A stretch of DNA of 9,362 nt from positions 1 to 9,362 of the forward strand of contig JANRJB010000053.1 of assembly GCA_033764265.1 (NCBI GenBank), read 5' to 3'. The translations under genes and the position numbers were made by a program. The notes below the pieces were generated by a model. That model was not told the origin of the DNA, searched no databases, and saw only the letters and a program-made list of their open reading frames with translations. Of this stretch, positions 1 to 6,647 are shown in pieces (position 1 is the stretch's first letter; each line of letters starts with the position of its first letter). The DNA is from VGEM01 sp033764265. Lineage in GTDB: Bacteria; Pseudomonadota; Alphaproteobacteria; Rhodospirillales; Rhodospirillaceae.

Positions 1-1468
1 TGTAGGGCTGCGGCTTGACCGTCTTGTGCGCCATGATGAAATCGGGCGCTTCGCCGCGCTCGACCCAGGCTTCCAGCGCGGCGACCGGATCGAACGCATC
101 CGCGCCCGGCCCGCGCCGGCAGTGGGCCATGCCCGGCACCATGAACAGGCGGACGAATTCACGCGTGGCGTCGAGGCCGCCCATGGTGTTCACCGCCGTC
201 TGGTAATAGTCCACCGACAGCCCGGGCGGGATCTCCATGTCGTCCCAGCCGTGATACAGGATCAGCTTGCCGCCGGCGCCCTTGAACGCGCGCAGGTCCG
301 GGTTTTGGGCGTTGTAGAGCGATTCGGTCAGCATCAGCCGCTTGTGATCGACGTCGAAATCGAACGACATCGGGTCGTAGGCCGGGCCGGGATCGTCGTA
401 GAACGTCAGGTACTGCATGAACTGGTAGATCATCGAGGTCGGCTGGGCGATGGCCCCCTTGGCGCGCGCGCCGTTCGCCGCATCGGCGCCGATGAACGCC
501 GGCACCCACTCGTATTCCGAGCCCGGCGCCATGCCGCCGGGAAAGATGCGATTGCCGCGCGAGTCATGGGCGCCGCCGTAGATTTTGCGCGCGACCTCGA
601 CCTCGGCGGCGGTCAGGCAGTCTGCCCGGTCGCGAGACTTGCACTGCAGCTCCGCCGGATCGAAGGCGCACGCCCGCGGATCCTGCAGCACGTCGTCTTC
701 GACGCCGTCGAGCGTGTCGCACTTGGCCATCACCGCCTTGCGCAGCAACGGGACCTTCGCGGAACTCATGATCGGCGTGCCGTCGTCGGTCAGGTTGGCG
801 CGCGCGCTCCACCACAGGTGCAGGGTACCGTCGCCGATCTCGTTCAGCACGGGCGCGCCGCCGATGATGCCGTCGAAATCCCATGGGAAGCGCTGCGCGG
901 CCACCAGCGCCTGGCGGCCGCCGGTCGAACAGCCGTTGAAGTACGACCGCGCCGGGGCTTTGCCGTAGTAGGCCTCGACGATGGCCTTGGCGGCCACGGC
1001 CACGACATGGGTGGCGCGATAGCCGAAGTCGATTTCGGCCTGGCGGTCGTTGTAGGCCCACACCGCGATGCCCCCGGTGCCGATGTGGCCCATGTCGGTG
1101 TTGACCACCGCGTAGCCCTTGATCAGCGAGTCCTCGGCGGCTTCCATGTTCAGGATGCCGCACATGCCGCCGCAGCCCTGCATCAGGAACTTGCCGTTCC
1201 AGGTGGTGGTGGGCAGGCGCACTTCAAAGCCGACCGACGGGCTGACCACGCCGTTGACCTTGCAATACTCCGGCAGGTCGCGTTCGGCCGCGGCGATGCG
1301 CGCGCTTTGAATGGCGGTGGGCGCGTCGGGCAGGCCGGTGAAGTTGATCCGGGCGAGGCCCTGGCACGCGGCCACTGTCGGCGATGCTGCCGGGGCCTGG
1401 GCCATCGCCGGCCGGTTGGCCGGCAACGCGACCAACAGGGTCAGCGCGGCGAACGCGATCAGTCTCAT
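1..1468 (-). CDS. Tannase/feruloyl esterase family hydrolase, exported (C-terminus cut by window edge)
   Basis: This is an alpha/beta-hydrolase of the tannase/feruloyl esterase family (Pfam Tannase type), which cleaves ester bonds of aromatic acids; MHET-type esterases belong to the same family. The 489 visible codons run open through the left edge. Residues 1-23 form a Sec-type signal peptide (hydrophobic core, then PAMA before Q24), so the enzyme should act outside the cytoplasm. The family's CS-D-HC arrangement is complete: nucleophile Ser181 in GCSTGG preceded by Cys180, an acid in GWDDMEIPP (Asp409 or Asp410), and His449-Cys450 in GMAHC. The two Cys normally form a disulfide tying the triad together. 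CDTLDGVEDDV (250-260) matches the lid calcium-binding loop of the family. The start is supported by the sequence GGGACGG just upstream. The gene lies 9 bp after the VOC gene and is probably cotranscribed with it. The family call is firm; the substrate cannot be read from sequence. Confidence 0.93.
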   Translation of the reverse strand, partial: MRLIAFAALTLLVALPANRPAMAQAPAASPTVAACQGLARINFTGLPDAPTAIQSARIAAAERDLPEYCKVNGVVSPSVGFEVRLPTTTWNGKFLMQGCGGMCGILNMEAAEDSLIKGYAVVNTDMGHIGTGGIAVWAYNDRQAEIDFGYRATHVVAVAAKAIVEAYYGKAPARSYFNGCSTGGRQALVAAQRFPWDFDGIIGGAPVLNEIGDGTLHLWWSARANLTDDGTPIMSSAKVPLLRKAVMAKCDTLDGVEDDVLQDPRACAFDPAELQCKSRDRADCLTAAEVEVARKIYGGAHDSRGNRIFPGGMAPGSEYEWVPAFIGADAANGARAKGAIAQPTSMIYQFMQYLTFYDDPGPAYDPMSFDFDVDHKRLMLTESLYNAQNPDLRAFKGAGGKLILYHGWDDMEIPPGLSVDYYQTAVNTMGGLDATREFVRLFMVPGMAHCRRGPGADAFDPVAALEAWVERGEAPDFIMAHKTVKPQPY

Positions 1469-1477
1469 GGGCCGTCC

Positions 1478-2065
1478 CTACTTCTCGAGGCTTTGCTCGA
1501 AGCTTTCGCGTTGAATCTGGGCGAAGGCGACGCGCACGCAGTTGGGGTCAAACACGGTGAAGGCGTCGGTCGGCCCGCGCGATTGATCGTAGCGTACGTC
1601 GTCGGCCAGGAAAGGCACGCCGGCGGCTTTTACAGTTCGATGCAAGGCGGCGAGGTTGTCGGTCAGGATCAGGATGCCGACCGCGCCGGCGCGCCCTGTT
1701 TTTTCACACGCGCCCGCGCCGGGCTGCAGGTTATCGGTCCACGACAAGCCGATGGACCCGCCCAGCCGCGCGCCCTGGCGCAAGGCAATCGACCGACCGC
1801 GCGTGGCGCCCGGCGAGATCAGCGACAGTTGTCCGGGGTCGGTCACCGTTACGTCGTACTCGACCGTGAAGCCCAGCAGGTCGCGATAGAACCGCAACGA
1901 CGCGTCAGGGTCGGCAGTCATGATGGTGGTGCGCCGCACCGGCGACAGCCGGGCATCGTCGGTTTGCGCGGTCGCCCCGCCCGCCGCCAATACCGCGATC
2001 ACAAGCGCGAGAAGCCCCCGCCACCGGCGGACCGATTCGCCCGTTGCTGCCCGGACACCGCGCAT
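1478..2065 (-). CDS. Exported VOC/glyoxalase-fold protein with degenerate metal site
   Basis: The 195-residue protein has an arginine-rich N-terminus, a hydrophobic stretch (about 18-33) and a likely cleavage site after ATA (31-33), so it looks exported by Sec; the RR at 13-14 is a poor Tat match. The rest resembles a vicinal oxygen chelate domain: the ADPDASLRFYRDLLGF segment (51-66) is the classic first beta-alpha unit, and TVFDPNCVRVAF (170-181) is the last strand pair. Two usual metal ligands appear to be missing. The N-terminal His position is Arg45 by alignment to D52, and the C-terminal Glu position is Ala180. This argues against standard glyoxalase or dioxygenase chemistry and for a binding role, or for ligands elsewhere. 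Its stop lies 9 bp before the tannase gene, suggesting a two-gene operon. A GGGGG run sits a few bases before the ATG. The fold call is fairly firm; the function is unknown. Confidence 0.82.
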   Translation of the reverse strand: MRGVRAATGESVRRWRGLLALVIAVLAAGGATAQTDDARLSPVRRTTIMTADPDASLRFYRDLLGFTVEYDVTVTDPGQLSLISPGATRGRSIALRQGARLGGSIGLSWTDNLQPGAGACEKTGRAGAVGILILTDNLAALHRTVKAAGVPFLADDVRYDQSRGPTDAFTVFDPNCVRVAFAQIQRESFEQSLEK

Positions 2066-2125
2066 GGAGGCCCCCGTTCGATTCGATGCTGCCGGGGAAA
2101 TGTAAACAAAAACCGAGGCTTAGCC

Positions 2126-2290
2126 ATGAGAAACTTTTCCCTTGCAACTAGTTTCGACTCTGAAATGTTAGACGACTGCGGTTACGGAGAAGCACCCCGG
2201 CCCGCCGGTCCGACCGGCAGGGCGACCAGAGCCGACAAGGCCGCAACACGGGTGTGGTTGGGGGTCCGCGCTTGGACCGAGGACACGTAA
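2126..2290 (+). CDS. Possible 54-aa leader or small protein ahead of the PAS gene
   Basis: An ATG at 2126 is preceded by GAGG (2115-2118) with 7 nt spacing and opens a 54-residue frame ending in TAA at 2288-2290, only 4 nt before the PAS gene start. The product begins MRNFSLATSFDSEMLDDCGY and continues as a basic, Pro/Gly/Ala/Arg-rich tail with no recognised domain, signal or membrane segment. The tight junction could give translational coupling, and the PAS gene's ribosome site lies inside the last codons. Against it, the same frame is open for a long way upstream as a high-GC shadow of the tannase strand, so openness alone proves nothing, and the second half includes two dyads. It is offered as a candidate only. 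Confidence 0.25.
   Translation: MRNFSLATSFDSEMLDDCGYGEAPRPAGPTGRATRADKAATRVWLGVRAWTEDT
2204..2218. repeat. Perfect dyad GCCGGT-ccg-ACCGGC in PAS gene leader
   Basis: Six-base arms with a 3-nt centre form an exact inverted repeat 76 bp before the PAS start codon. It could be a small RNA hairpin or an operator. In DNA this GC-rich, dyads of this size also arise by chance. Confidence 0.4.
2263..2278. repeat. Dyad GGTCC-N6-GGACC just before PAS ribosome site
   Basis: Five-base arms flank a 6-nt centre, ending one base before the GAGGA ribosome site at 2279-2283. It shares the GGTCCG word with the dyad at 2204-2218. In RNA it would form a small stem abutting the ribosome site, so it could modulate initiation or mark a protein-binding site. 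Confidence 0.35.
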
Positions 2291-2294
2291 CGCC

Positions 2295-2804
2295 ATGCAG
2301 ACCGCAAGCCATCAGGCCCTTCATCTCGACGTCAAGACCTTGGCGCGGGAACGGGGCGCCCACCGCCCCCGCCATCCGTTGATGCCGCCGGCAGTGCTGG
2401 CCTTCACCCGCTATTGGATGCGGCTGAGCCAGACGCGACCGCCGCGCTGGTCGCTGTTCCACATGATCGACGTGCAGGACATCGCGCCGTACGTGACGGT
2501 GCTGCGGTGCGACGGCGGATCGGCCTTCACGGTCGAGTTCATGGGCTCGGCCGTGGCCACCATGCTGGGCGAGGACTTGACCGGCACGCGCGTCACGCAG
2601 GCCAGCCCGACCTTCGCCGACATCGACTGGTTCGAGCGTTGCCGCGCGGCCATCGCCCACCACGATGTGGTGGTGTCGAATGGCTCGGCCACGCCCAAGC
2701 ACACCTCGCGCATCGATTTCGTGGCCGCCGATTATCCGTTCATGGACGACGCCGGCGTCGACGTCAGCCGCGTGGTCGCCTTGACGGTGGCCACCGTCAA
2801 TTGA
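2295..2804 (+). CDS. PAS domain protein, PAS_5-like
   Basis: The 169-residue protein matches the alphaproteobacterial single-domain PAS_5 pattern. A YWMRLSQTRPPRWSLFHMID segment (40-59) gives the usual 'Y-W-L-R-G-x-P-x-R-x-D-I-D' opening. It is followed by DIAPYVTVLRC, a strand with the FMGSAVATMLGEDLTGTRV motif, and a C-terminal half with VVVSNGSATPKHTSRIDFVAADYPF. There is no kinase, GGDEF, HTH, signal peptide or membrane segment, so it is a stand-alone soluble sensor or adaptor domain; its ligand and partner are unknown. The most likely ribosome site is GAGGA at 2279-2283, with rather long 11-nt spacing. It is followed 61 bp later by the PaiB-type gene on the same strand, with a strong hairpin between them. 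The family call is moderately firm. Confidence 0.8.
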   Translation: MQTASHQALHLDVKTLARERGAHRPRHPLMPPAVLAFTRYWMRLSQTRPPRWSLFHMIDVQDIAPYVTVLRCDGGSAFTVEFMGSAVATMLGEDLTGTRVTQASPTFADIDWFERCRAAIAHHDVVVSNGSATPKHTSRIDFVAADYPFMDDAGVDVSRVVALTVATVN

Positions 2805-2835
2805 GCGCCGCGACACCGGCGATCGGATCCCTTAG

Positions 2836-2868
2836 CATGGCGCGCTCCGCAATCCGGAGCGCGCCATG
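2836..2868 (+). promoter_or_regulatory. Perfect 14-bp inverted repeat burying the ribosome site and ATG of the PaiB-type gene
   Basis: CATGGCGCGCTCCG (2836-2849) and its exact complement (2855-2868) are separated by the 5-nt loop CAATC. The right arm contains both GGAG (2856-2859) and the ATG (2866-2868) of the following gene, so in RNA the whole initiation site would be paired in a very stable GC-rich stem. There is no T-run after it, so a simple intrinsic terminator for the PAS gene is less likely. It could hold translation down unless opened, or act in DNA as an operator for the flavoprotein regulator encoded just after it. The repeat is read directly from sequence; its role is inferred. 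Confidence 0.75.
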
Positions 2869-3489
2869 TACATTCCCGACAAGTTTCGCGTCAGCGCGCC
2901 CGGCCGGCTGCACGCCTTCGTTCGTACCCACCCGTTCGCGACCCTGATCACAGCAAGCGGCGAGATCGAGGTCAGCCATATTCCGCTGTTCCTCGACCTC
3001 GGCCGATCGCAGTTGCGCGGCCATGTCGCGCGGGCGAACCCGCATTGGCGCGCGATCGGCGACGGCGCGCCGACGCTGGCCATCTTCAACGGCCCGCAGG
3101 CCTACGTCACGCCGCAAGCCTATCCCAGCAAGCGCGAACACGGCCGTGTCGTGCCGACGTGGAATTACGCGGTCGTGCATGTCGCGGGGCAGGCGCGCGC
3201 GGTGTCCGACCCGGTGTGGCTGGCCGCGAACGTGAACGAACTGTCCGATCAGCAGGAGTCCGCGTTCGCGCACGCCTGGGCGGTCAGCGACGCGCCCGAC
3301 GACTACATCGACAAAATGCTGGGCGGGATCGTCGGCATCGAGATCGCCATCGCGCGGATCGAGGGCAAGTTCAAACTGAGCCAGAACCGGGCGGAGCCGG
3401 ACCGCGCCGGCGTGATCGCTGAACTCAAGGCCCGACACGCATCGCCGGAGCACGCGATGTCCGCCCTGATGGAGCAGATGCCCGGTTAA
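2866..3489 (+). CDS. PaiB-type FMN-binding protein (negative transcriptional regulator family)
   Basis: The 207-residue product has the full set of PaiB/FMN_bind_2 landmarks: the MYIPDKF opening, SHIPLFLDL (37-45), RGHVARANPHW (51-61), IFNGPQAYVTP (73-83), HGRVVPTWNYAVVHV (92-106) and the C-terminal GKFKLSQNR (167-175). Length equals that of the family. Members have a split-barrel flavin-binding fold. The 'transcriptional regulator' name comes from Bacillus PaiB, and there is no helix-turn-helix here, so a flavin-dependent enzymatic or binding role is as likely. The start ATG at 2866 fits the invariant MYIP. GGAG at 2856-2859 is the ribosome site and lies inside the hairpin. The stop TAA overlaps the stop of the convergent Nudix gene. 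Confidence 0.92.
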   Translation: MYIPDKFRVSAPGRLHAFVRTHPFATLITASGEIEVSHIPLFLDLGRSQLRGHVARANPHWRAIGDGAPTLAIFNGPQAYVTPQAYPSKREHGRVVPTWNYAVVHVAGQARAVSDPVWLAANVNELSDQQESAFAHAWAVSDAPDDYIDKMLGGIVGIEIAIARIEGKFKLSQNRAEPDRAGVIAELKARHASPEHAMSALMEQMPG

Positions 3490-3956
3490 GCGCGCCGCGC
3501 CTCCGCGAGCGCGCGCACGATGGGAATGTGATTGGGCTGGATGGCCGCGGGCAGATTGAACGGATCGCAGAACGTCGCGTCGTAGATTTCAGCGCTGCGG
3601 GCGGCGACATGGTCGGCTTCCACAGCGCCGCTCAACACGATCTCGATGTGGCGGGCGTGCACGGCAGTCACGCTCAAGATTCGATCGACCCGCCCGTCGA
3701 GGCCGGTTTCCTCTTTCAACTCGCGCAGCATGCCGGCTTCGGGCACCTCGCCCGCCGCCAGGTAGCCGGCGGGCAGGCCCCACGGCCAGCGCCGGCGATA
3801 GACGTGGCGCAGCACCAGCACGCGGCCGGCCGGATTGAAGAACGCGCCGACCACGCCGACGTTGAACTTGGCGTTGGCGGCCCACAGGCCGGCGCGGATC
3901 AAAGGCAGCGGCGCGGACCGGAACAGGGTTGAAAGCACGGTTTTCATGACGGTCAC
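3486..3956 (-). CDS. Nudix hydrolase
   Basis: The 156-residue protein contains a perfect Nudix box, G-x5-E-x7-RELKEETGL, at residues 64-86, with the catalytic REx2EE glutamates (E79, E82, E83) intact. Nudix enzymes cleave nucleoside diphosphates linked to another group, or related phosphoanhydrides; the substrate is not readable here. The preceding WPWGLPAGYL and RRRW segment resembles the general ADP-ribose/NUDT family. Residues 6-30 are moderately hydrophobic. The start is either GTG at 3956 or ATG at 3947; neither has a good ribosome site, so translation may be coupled to the SulP gene, whose stop lies 24 bp upstream of the GTG. It is the last gene of the minus-strand sulfur cluster. Its 3' end converges with the PaiB-type gene, sharing the sequence TTAA as stop codon on both strands. 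Confidence 0.93.
   Translation of the reverse strand: MTVMKTVLSTLFRSAPLPLIRAGLWAANAKFNVGVVGAFFNPAGRVLVLRHVYRRRWPWGLPAGYLAAGEVPEAGMLRELKEETGLDGRVDRILSVTAVHARHIEIVLSGAVEADHVAARSAEIYDATFCDPFNLPAAIQPNHIPIVRALAEARRA
3490..3514. terminator. GC hairpin at the convergent gene junction, possible terminator
   Basis: GCGCGCCGCG (3490-3499) and CGCGAGCGCGC (3504-3514) form a ten-pair stem with one bulged A and a 4-nt loop, starting on the base after the PaiB-type stop codon. It lies within the last codons of the Nudix gene. No T-run follows, so it may only help transcription stop or protect a 3' end. The low-complexity GC alternation also makes chance formation easy. Confidence 0.3.
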
Positions 3957-3980
3957 GTTCGGGGTGCGCTCGCGGGGGGT

Positions 3981-5732
3981 TCACGGTCGATCAATGTTGA
4001 CCACTCCATCGCGCACGGCAGCGGGGTCGAGGGCCGCGAACGCATCATACTGGCTGAGAAACACCCGGCCGGTCAGTCCTTTGATCAAGGATGTTCCATC
4101 CAGGCGGTCCATGACCGGGCCCTTCACTTCGGATAAGTGCAGGGCGATCCCGGCGGCGCGCAAACGCTCCATCAGACTGACCAGTCCGTCGAGCGCACTG
4201 GCGTCGATGAAGTTGACAGCCGAGCACATCAGCACCACGTGACGCGTCTGGGGGCGGGCCAGCGCGAGCTCGAAGACGCGGTCCTCAAGATAGCGGGCGT
4301 TGATGAAGTATAGGCTCATGTCGATGCGGACAGTGAGCACCGTCGCGCTGTCGACGACGCGATGACGCAGGACGTTGCGGAAATGCTGGGTACCGGGCAC
4401 CAGTCCGACAACGGCGATGTGCGGACGCGCCGTGCGCCACAAAAACATCAGCAGCGAGACCAGAATTCCCGCGGCAATGCCCGCCTCGACGCCGACACCG
4501 GCCACCACCCCCATCGTGACCGCCATGGCCGAGAAATCAGCGCGGGAATAGGCGTACACATGGCGGATGGCGCCGAAATCGACGAGACCAAGCACGGCAA
4601 CGATGATGGTCGCGGCCAATACCGCCTGGGGAAGCAACGCAAGCAGCGGCGTCAGCAGCGCGGCTGCCAACAACATGCCGGCCGCGGTCAATAGCCCGGC
4701 GGCTTGAGTTTCTGCGCCAGCGTCGGCGTTGACGACCGAGCGCGCGAACCCGCCGGTGACGGGAAAGCCGCCAGTGAATGCGGCGGCGACATTGGCTGCA
4801 CCAAGGCCCGAGAGCTCGCGGTCGGGATCGACCCGTTGGCGGCGGCGCGCCGCCAGCGTTTGCCCAACCGAAACGGACTCAACGAATCCAACTAGGGCGA
4901 TCAATGCGGCACTGGGCAGCAAGGCGGCGACCAGGGCGGCATCCAGAGGCGGTGCGGTCAGCGGAAGCCCGCCGGCCGGCAGATGCCCGACCACCGCCAC
5001 GCCGCGCGAATCGAGGCCGAAGATGGCGACGGCGGCGATGCCGGCGCCGACCGCCACCAGCGGCGCGGCCTTGCTGATTGACGCGGCGGCCGAAGCGCCC
5101 AGGCCGGAGCGACGCAAGAGCGGGTCGAGTCCGCGCCGCGACCACGCGAGCCATGCCAGCGCGGCGGCACCGACCGCCAGCGTGGACAGATTGGTCTGCG
5201 CGATGTTGCCGATCAAGGAGGCAACCAGTGCTTGGAGGGTTTCGCCGCCGCCGCCACCCACTCCGAAGACATGCCGGATCTGCCCGGCGGCGATCAGCAC
5301 GCCAGACGCGGAAACGAAACCGACCATCACCGGGTGACTCAGCAAGGTGGCGATGACACCCAGCCGAGCCGCGCCCATCACGACCATGAGCAGGCCCGAC
5401 ACCAGCGCCAGCAGCCCCGCTGCCGCGACGTATTCGGGCGTGCCCGGCACGGCGACGGTCGCCAGCGCGGACGCGGTCATCAGCGAGATGATCGCCACGG
5501 GGCCAACCGATAAGACGCGGCTGGAGCCGAACAGCGCATACGCGACCAGCGGCGCCACGCTGGCGTAGACGCCGTGGATCGCGGGCAGCCCCGCAAGCTG
5601 GGCGTAGGCGAGGCTCTGCGGCACAAGCATGACAGTGACGATCACCGCCGCGCGCAAATCGCTGGCCAGCGATTCCCGGATGCGGGTCCGCAAACCCGCC
5701 AACGCGGCCTTTGGTGAACGCGTGTCCGGCAT
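3981..5732 (-). CDS. SulP family anion transporter with C-terminal STAS domain
   Basis: The 583-residue protein is a SulP (SLC26-like) transporter. The family signature is clear near the N-terminus, from VPQSLAYAQLAGLPAIHGVYAS (37-58) through PLVAYALFGSSRVLSVGPVAIISLM (61-85). Many hydrophobic segments follow up to about residue 435. A cytoplasmic STAS domain then occupies roughly 450-565, with the typical VNFIDASALDGLVSLMERL segment. SulP proteins move sulfate, bicarbonate or other anions, usually in symport or exchange. The setting beside a persulfide dioxygenase and YeeE/YedE proteins favours a sulfur oxyanion, for example sulfate uptake or export of oxidation products. The gene starts 10 bp after the dioxygenase stop, with GCGGGG before the ATG, so it is almost certainly in the same operon. 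No truncation or frameshift is seen. The specific anion is unproven. Confidence 0.95.
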   Translation of the reverse strand: MPDTRSPKAALAGLRTRIRESLASDLRAAVIVTVMLVPQSLAYAQLAGLPAIHGVYASVAPLVAYALFGSSRVLSVGPVAIISLMTASALATVAVPGTPEYVAAAGLLALVSGLLMVVMGAARLGVIATLLSHPVMVGFVSASGVLIAAGQIRHVFGVGGGGGETLQALVASLIGNIAQTNLSTLAVGAAALAWLAWSRRGLDPLLRRSGLGASAAASISKAAPLVAVGAGIAAVAIFGLDSRGVAVVGHLPAGGLPLTAPPLDAALVAALLPSAALIALVGFVESVSVGQTLAARRRQRVDPDRELSGLGAANVAAAFTGGFPVTGGFARSVVNADAGAETQAAGLLTAAGMLLAAALLTPLLALLPQAVLAATIIVAVLGLVDFGAIRHVYAYSRADFSAMAVTMGVVAGVGVEAGIAAGILVSLLMFLWRTARPHIAVVGLVPGTQHFRNVLRHRVVDSATVLTVRIDMSLYFINARYLEDRVFELALARPQTRHVVLMCSAVNFIDASALDGLVSLMERLRAAGIALHLSEVKGPVMDRLDGTSLIKGLTGRVFLSQYDAFAALDPAAVRDGVVNIDRP

Positions 5733-5742
5733 GACCCCGCGC

Positions 5743-6606
5743 TCAGAGCGCGTCCATGGGCAGCTTTAGGTAGGACACGCCGTTATCCTCCGCCGGCGGC
5801 CTAGCGCCCGCGCGGATGTTGACCTGGATCGATGGCAGAATCAGGCGTGGCATGGCCAGGGTCTTGTCACGCGCCGCGCGCATGGCGACAAACTCGGCCG
5901 CCGACACACCGTCATGGACATGGACGTTCCGCTGGCGCTGCGCCGCCACGGTCGTTTCCCAGGCGTAAGTATCTCGCCCGGCCGGCTTGTAGTCATGACA
6001 CAGGAAAAGTCGCGTGCCCGCGGGCAAGGCCAAGACCCGGCGGATGGAGCGAAACAGCGTGGCGGCATCGCCGCCGGGAAAATCGGCTCGCGCCGTGCCG
6101 TAGTCGGGCATGAAAAGCGTGTCGCCAACAAAGGCGGCGTCGGCGATCAGATAGGTGACGCATGCCGGGGTATGGCCGGGTGTGTGCATCACCTTGGCGT
6201 CGACCGAGCCGATCTTGAAGGTATCGCCCTCGACGAACAGGCGGTCGAACTGACGGCCATCGGTGGCGAACTCGGCCTTGAGGTTGAACACCGTGGCAAA
6301 GATTTTCTGAACGTCGACGATGTGCGCGCCGATCGCCACCTGGCCGCCCAGTGCGGTCTTCAAGTAGGCCGACGACGACAAGTGGTCGGCATGGGCGTGA
6401 GTCTCCAAGATCCAATCCACCGCCAAGCCGCGGGTGCGAACATAGGCGACGATGCGATCCGCGCCGGCGCGCGACGTGCGCCCGGAGGCGGCATCGAAAT
6501 CGAGCACCGGATCGATGATGGCGCAGCGCCGCGTCGCCGGATCGGCGACCACGTAGCTGACGGTATTGGTGGGCTCGTCGAAGAACGCGTCGATCTGAAC
6601 GGACAT
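5743..6606 (-). CDS. blh: Persulfide dioxygenase (Blh/ETHE1-type MBL-fold)
   Basis: The 287-residue metallo-beta-lactamase-fold enzyme belongs to the ETHE1/Blh group, which uses iron and O2 to convert glutathione persulfide to sulfite and glutathione. The key elements are all visible. HAHADH (70-75) and HTPGHTPAC (141-149) supply the metal histidines, and VGDTLFMPDYGTARADFPGGDA (160-181) supplies bridging Asp162 and the Arg/Asp segment typical of the group. LFLCHDYKP (200-208) supplies the final His. It is the short stand-alone form: no N-terminal DUF442 and no C-terminal rhodanese domain, both of which occur in some Blh proteins. No signal peptide is seen, so it is cytoplasmic. The ATG at 6606 is preceded by an AAGG within a duplicated 9-mer. 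It lies third in the cluster, between YeeE/YedE proteins and SulP. The family assignment is strong; the enzyme activity is inferred from the family. Confidence 0.93.
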   Translation of the reverse strand: MSVQIDAFFDEPTNTVSYVVADPATRRCAIIDPVLDFDAASGRTSRAGADRIVAYVRTRGLAVDWILETHAHADHLSSSAYLKTALGGQVAIGAHIVDVQKIFATVFNLKAEFATDGRQFDRLFVEGDTFKIGSVDAKVMHTPGHTPACVTYLIADAAFVGDTLFMPDYGTARADFPGGDAATLFRSIRRVLALPAGTRLFLCHDYKPAGRDTYAWETTVAAQRQRNVHVHDGVSAAEFVAMRAARDKTLAMPRLILPSIQVNIRAGARPPAEDNGVSYLKLPMDAL

Positions 6607-6614
6607 CGTTGAAC

Positions 6615-6632
6615 CTTGCCGGGCTTGCCGGG
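6615..6632. repeat. Exact tandem 9-mer (CTTGCCGGG x2) in the blh leader
   Basis: Two adjacent identical copies of CTTGCCGGG occur just before the dioxygenase gene. On the coding strand each gives CCCGGCAAG, and the copy nearer the gene provides the AAGG ribosome site. It looks like a small local duplication that also copied a Shine-Dalgarno-like core. Confidence 0.6.
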
Positions 6633-6636
6633 AAAC

Positions 6637-6647
6637 GTGCTGAGCAC
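6637..6647. repeat. 11-bp dyad GTGCTGAGCAC in the gap before blh
   Basis: Perfect 5-base arms surround a central G in the 60-bp gap between the second YeeE/YedE gene and the dioxygenase gene. This is the longest gap inside the cluster, so a processing hairpin or internal regulatory site is possible. It is short enough to be chance. Confidence 0.35.

Larger units (their letters stand above)
2066..2294. promoter_or_regulatory. Divergent intergenic control region between VOC-tannase and PAS gene
   Basis: This 229-bp gap separates two divergent transcripts and should hold a promoter for each. The segment around 2095-2170 is clearly richer in A and T than its surroundings. TTGCAA at about 2142-2147 reads the same on both strands and could serve as a -35 element either way, but no partner hexamer at 17 bp is better than 3 of 6 matches, so I do not assign a start of transcription. 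The right half contains two small dyads and a possible short ORF, described separately. For the PAS gene, GAGGA at 2279-2283 is the best ribosome site, 11 nt before the ATG. Confidence 0.5.

Noticed and set aside
26..2290. A 754-codon open frame on the plus strand
   Set aside because: It runs antisense to the well-supported tannase and VOC genes, its translation is rich in Arg, Gly, His and Ala with no domain, and it is the mirror of their third-position GC bias. Only its last 54 codons, past the VOC start, are considered separately.
2148..2816. A 222-codon minus-strand frame opposite the PAS gene
   Set aside because: It is His/Arg/Gly-rich without a recognisable domain, while the plus strand encodes a consistent PAS_5 protein.
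2836..2868. Simple intrinsic terminator of the PAS gene
   Set aside because: The stem is strong enough, but no T-run follows and the right arm includes the next gene's ribosome site and ATG, so a translational or operator role fits better.
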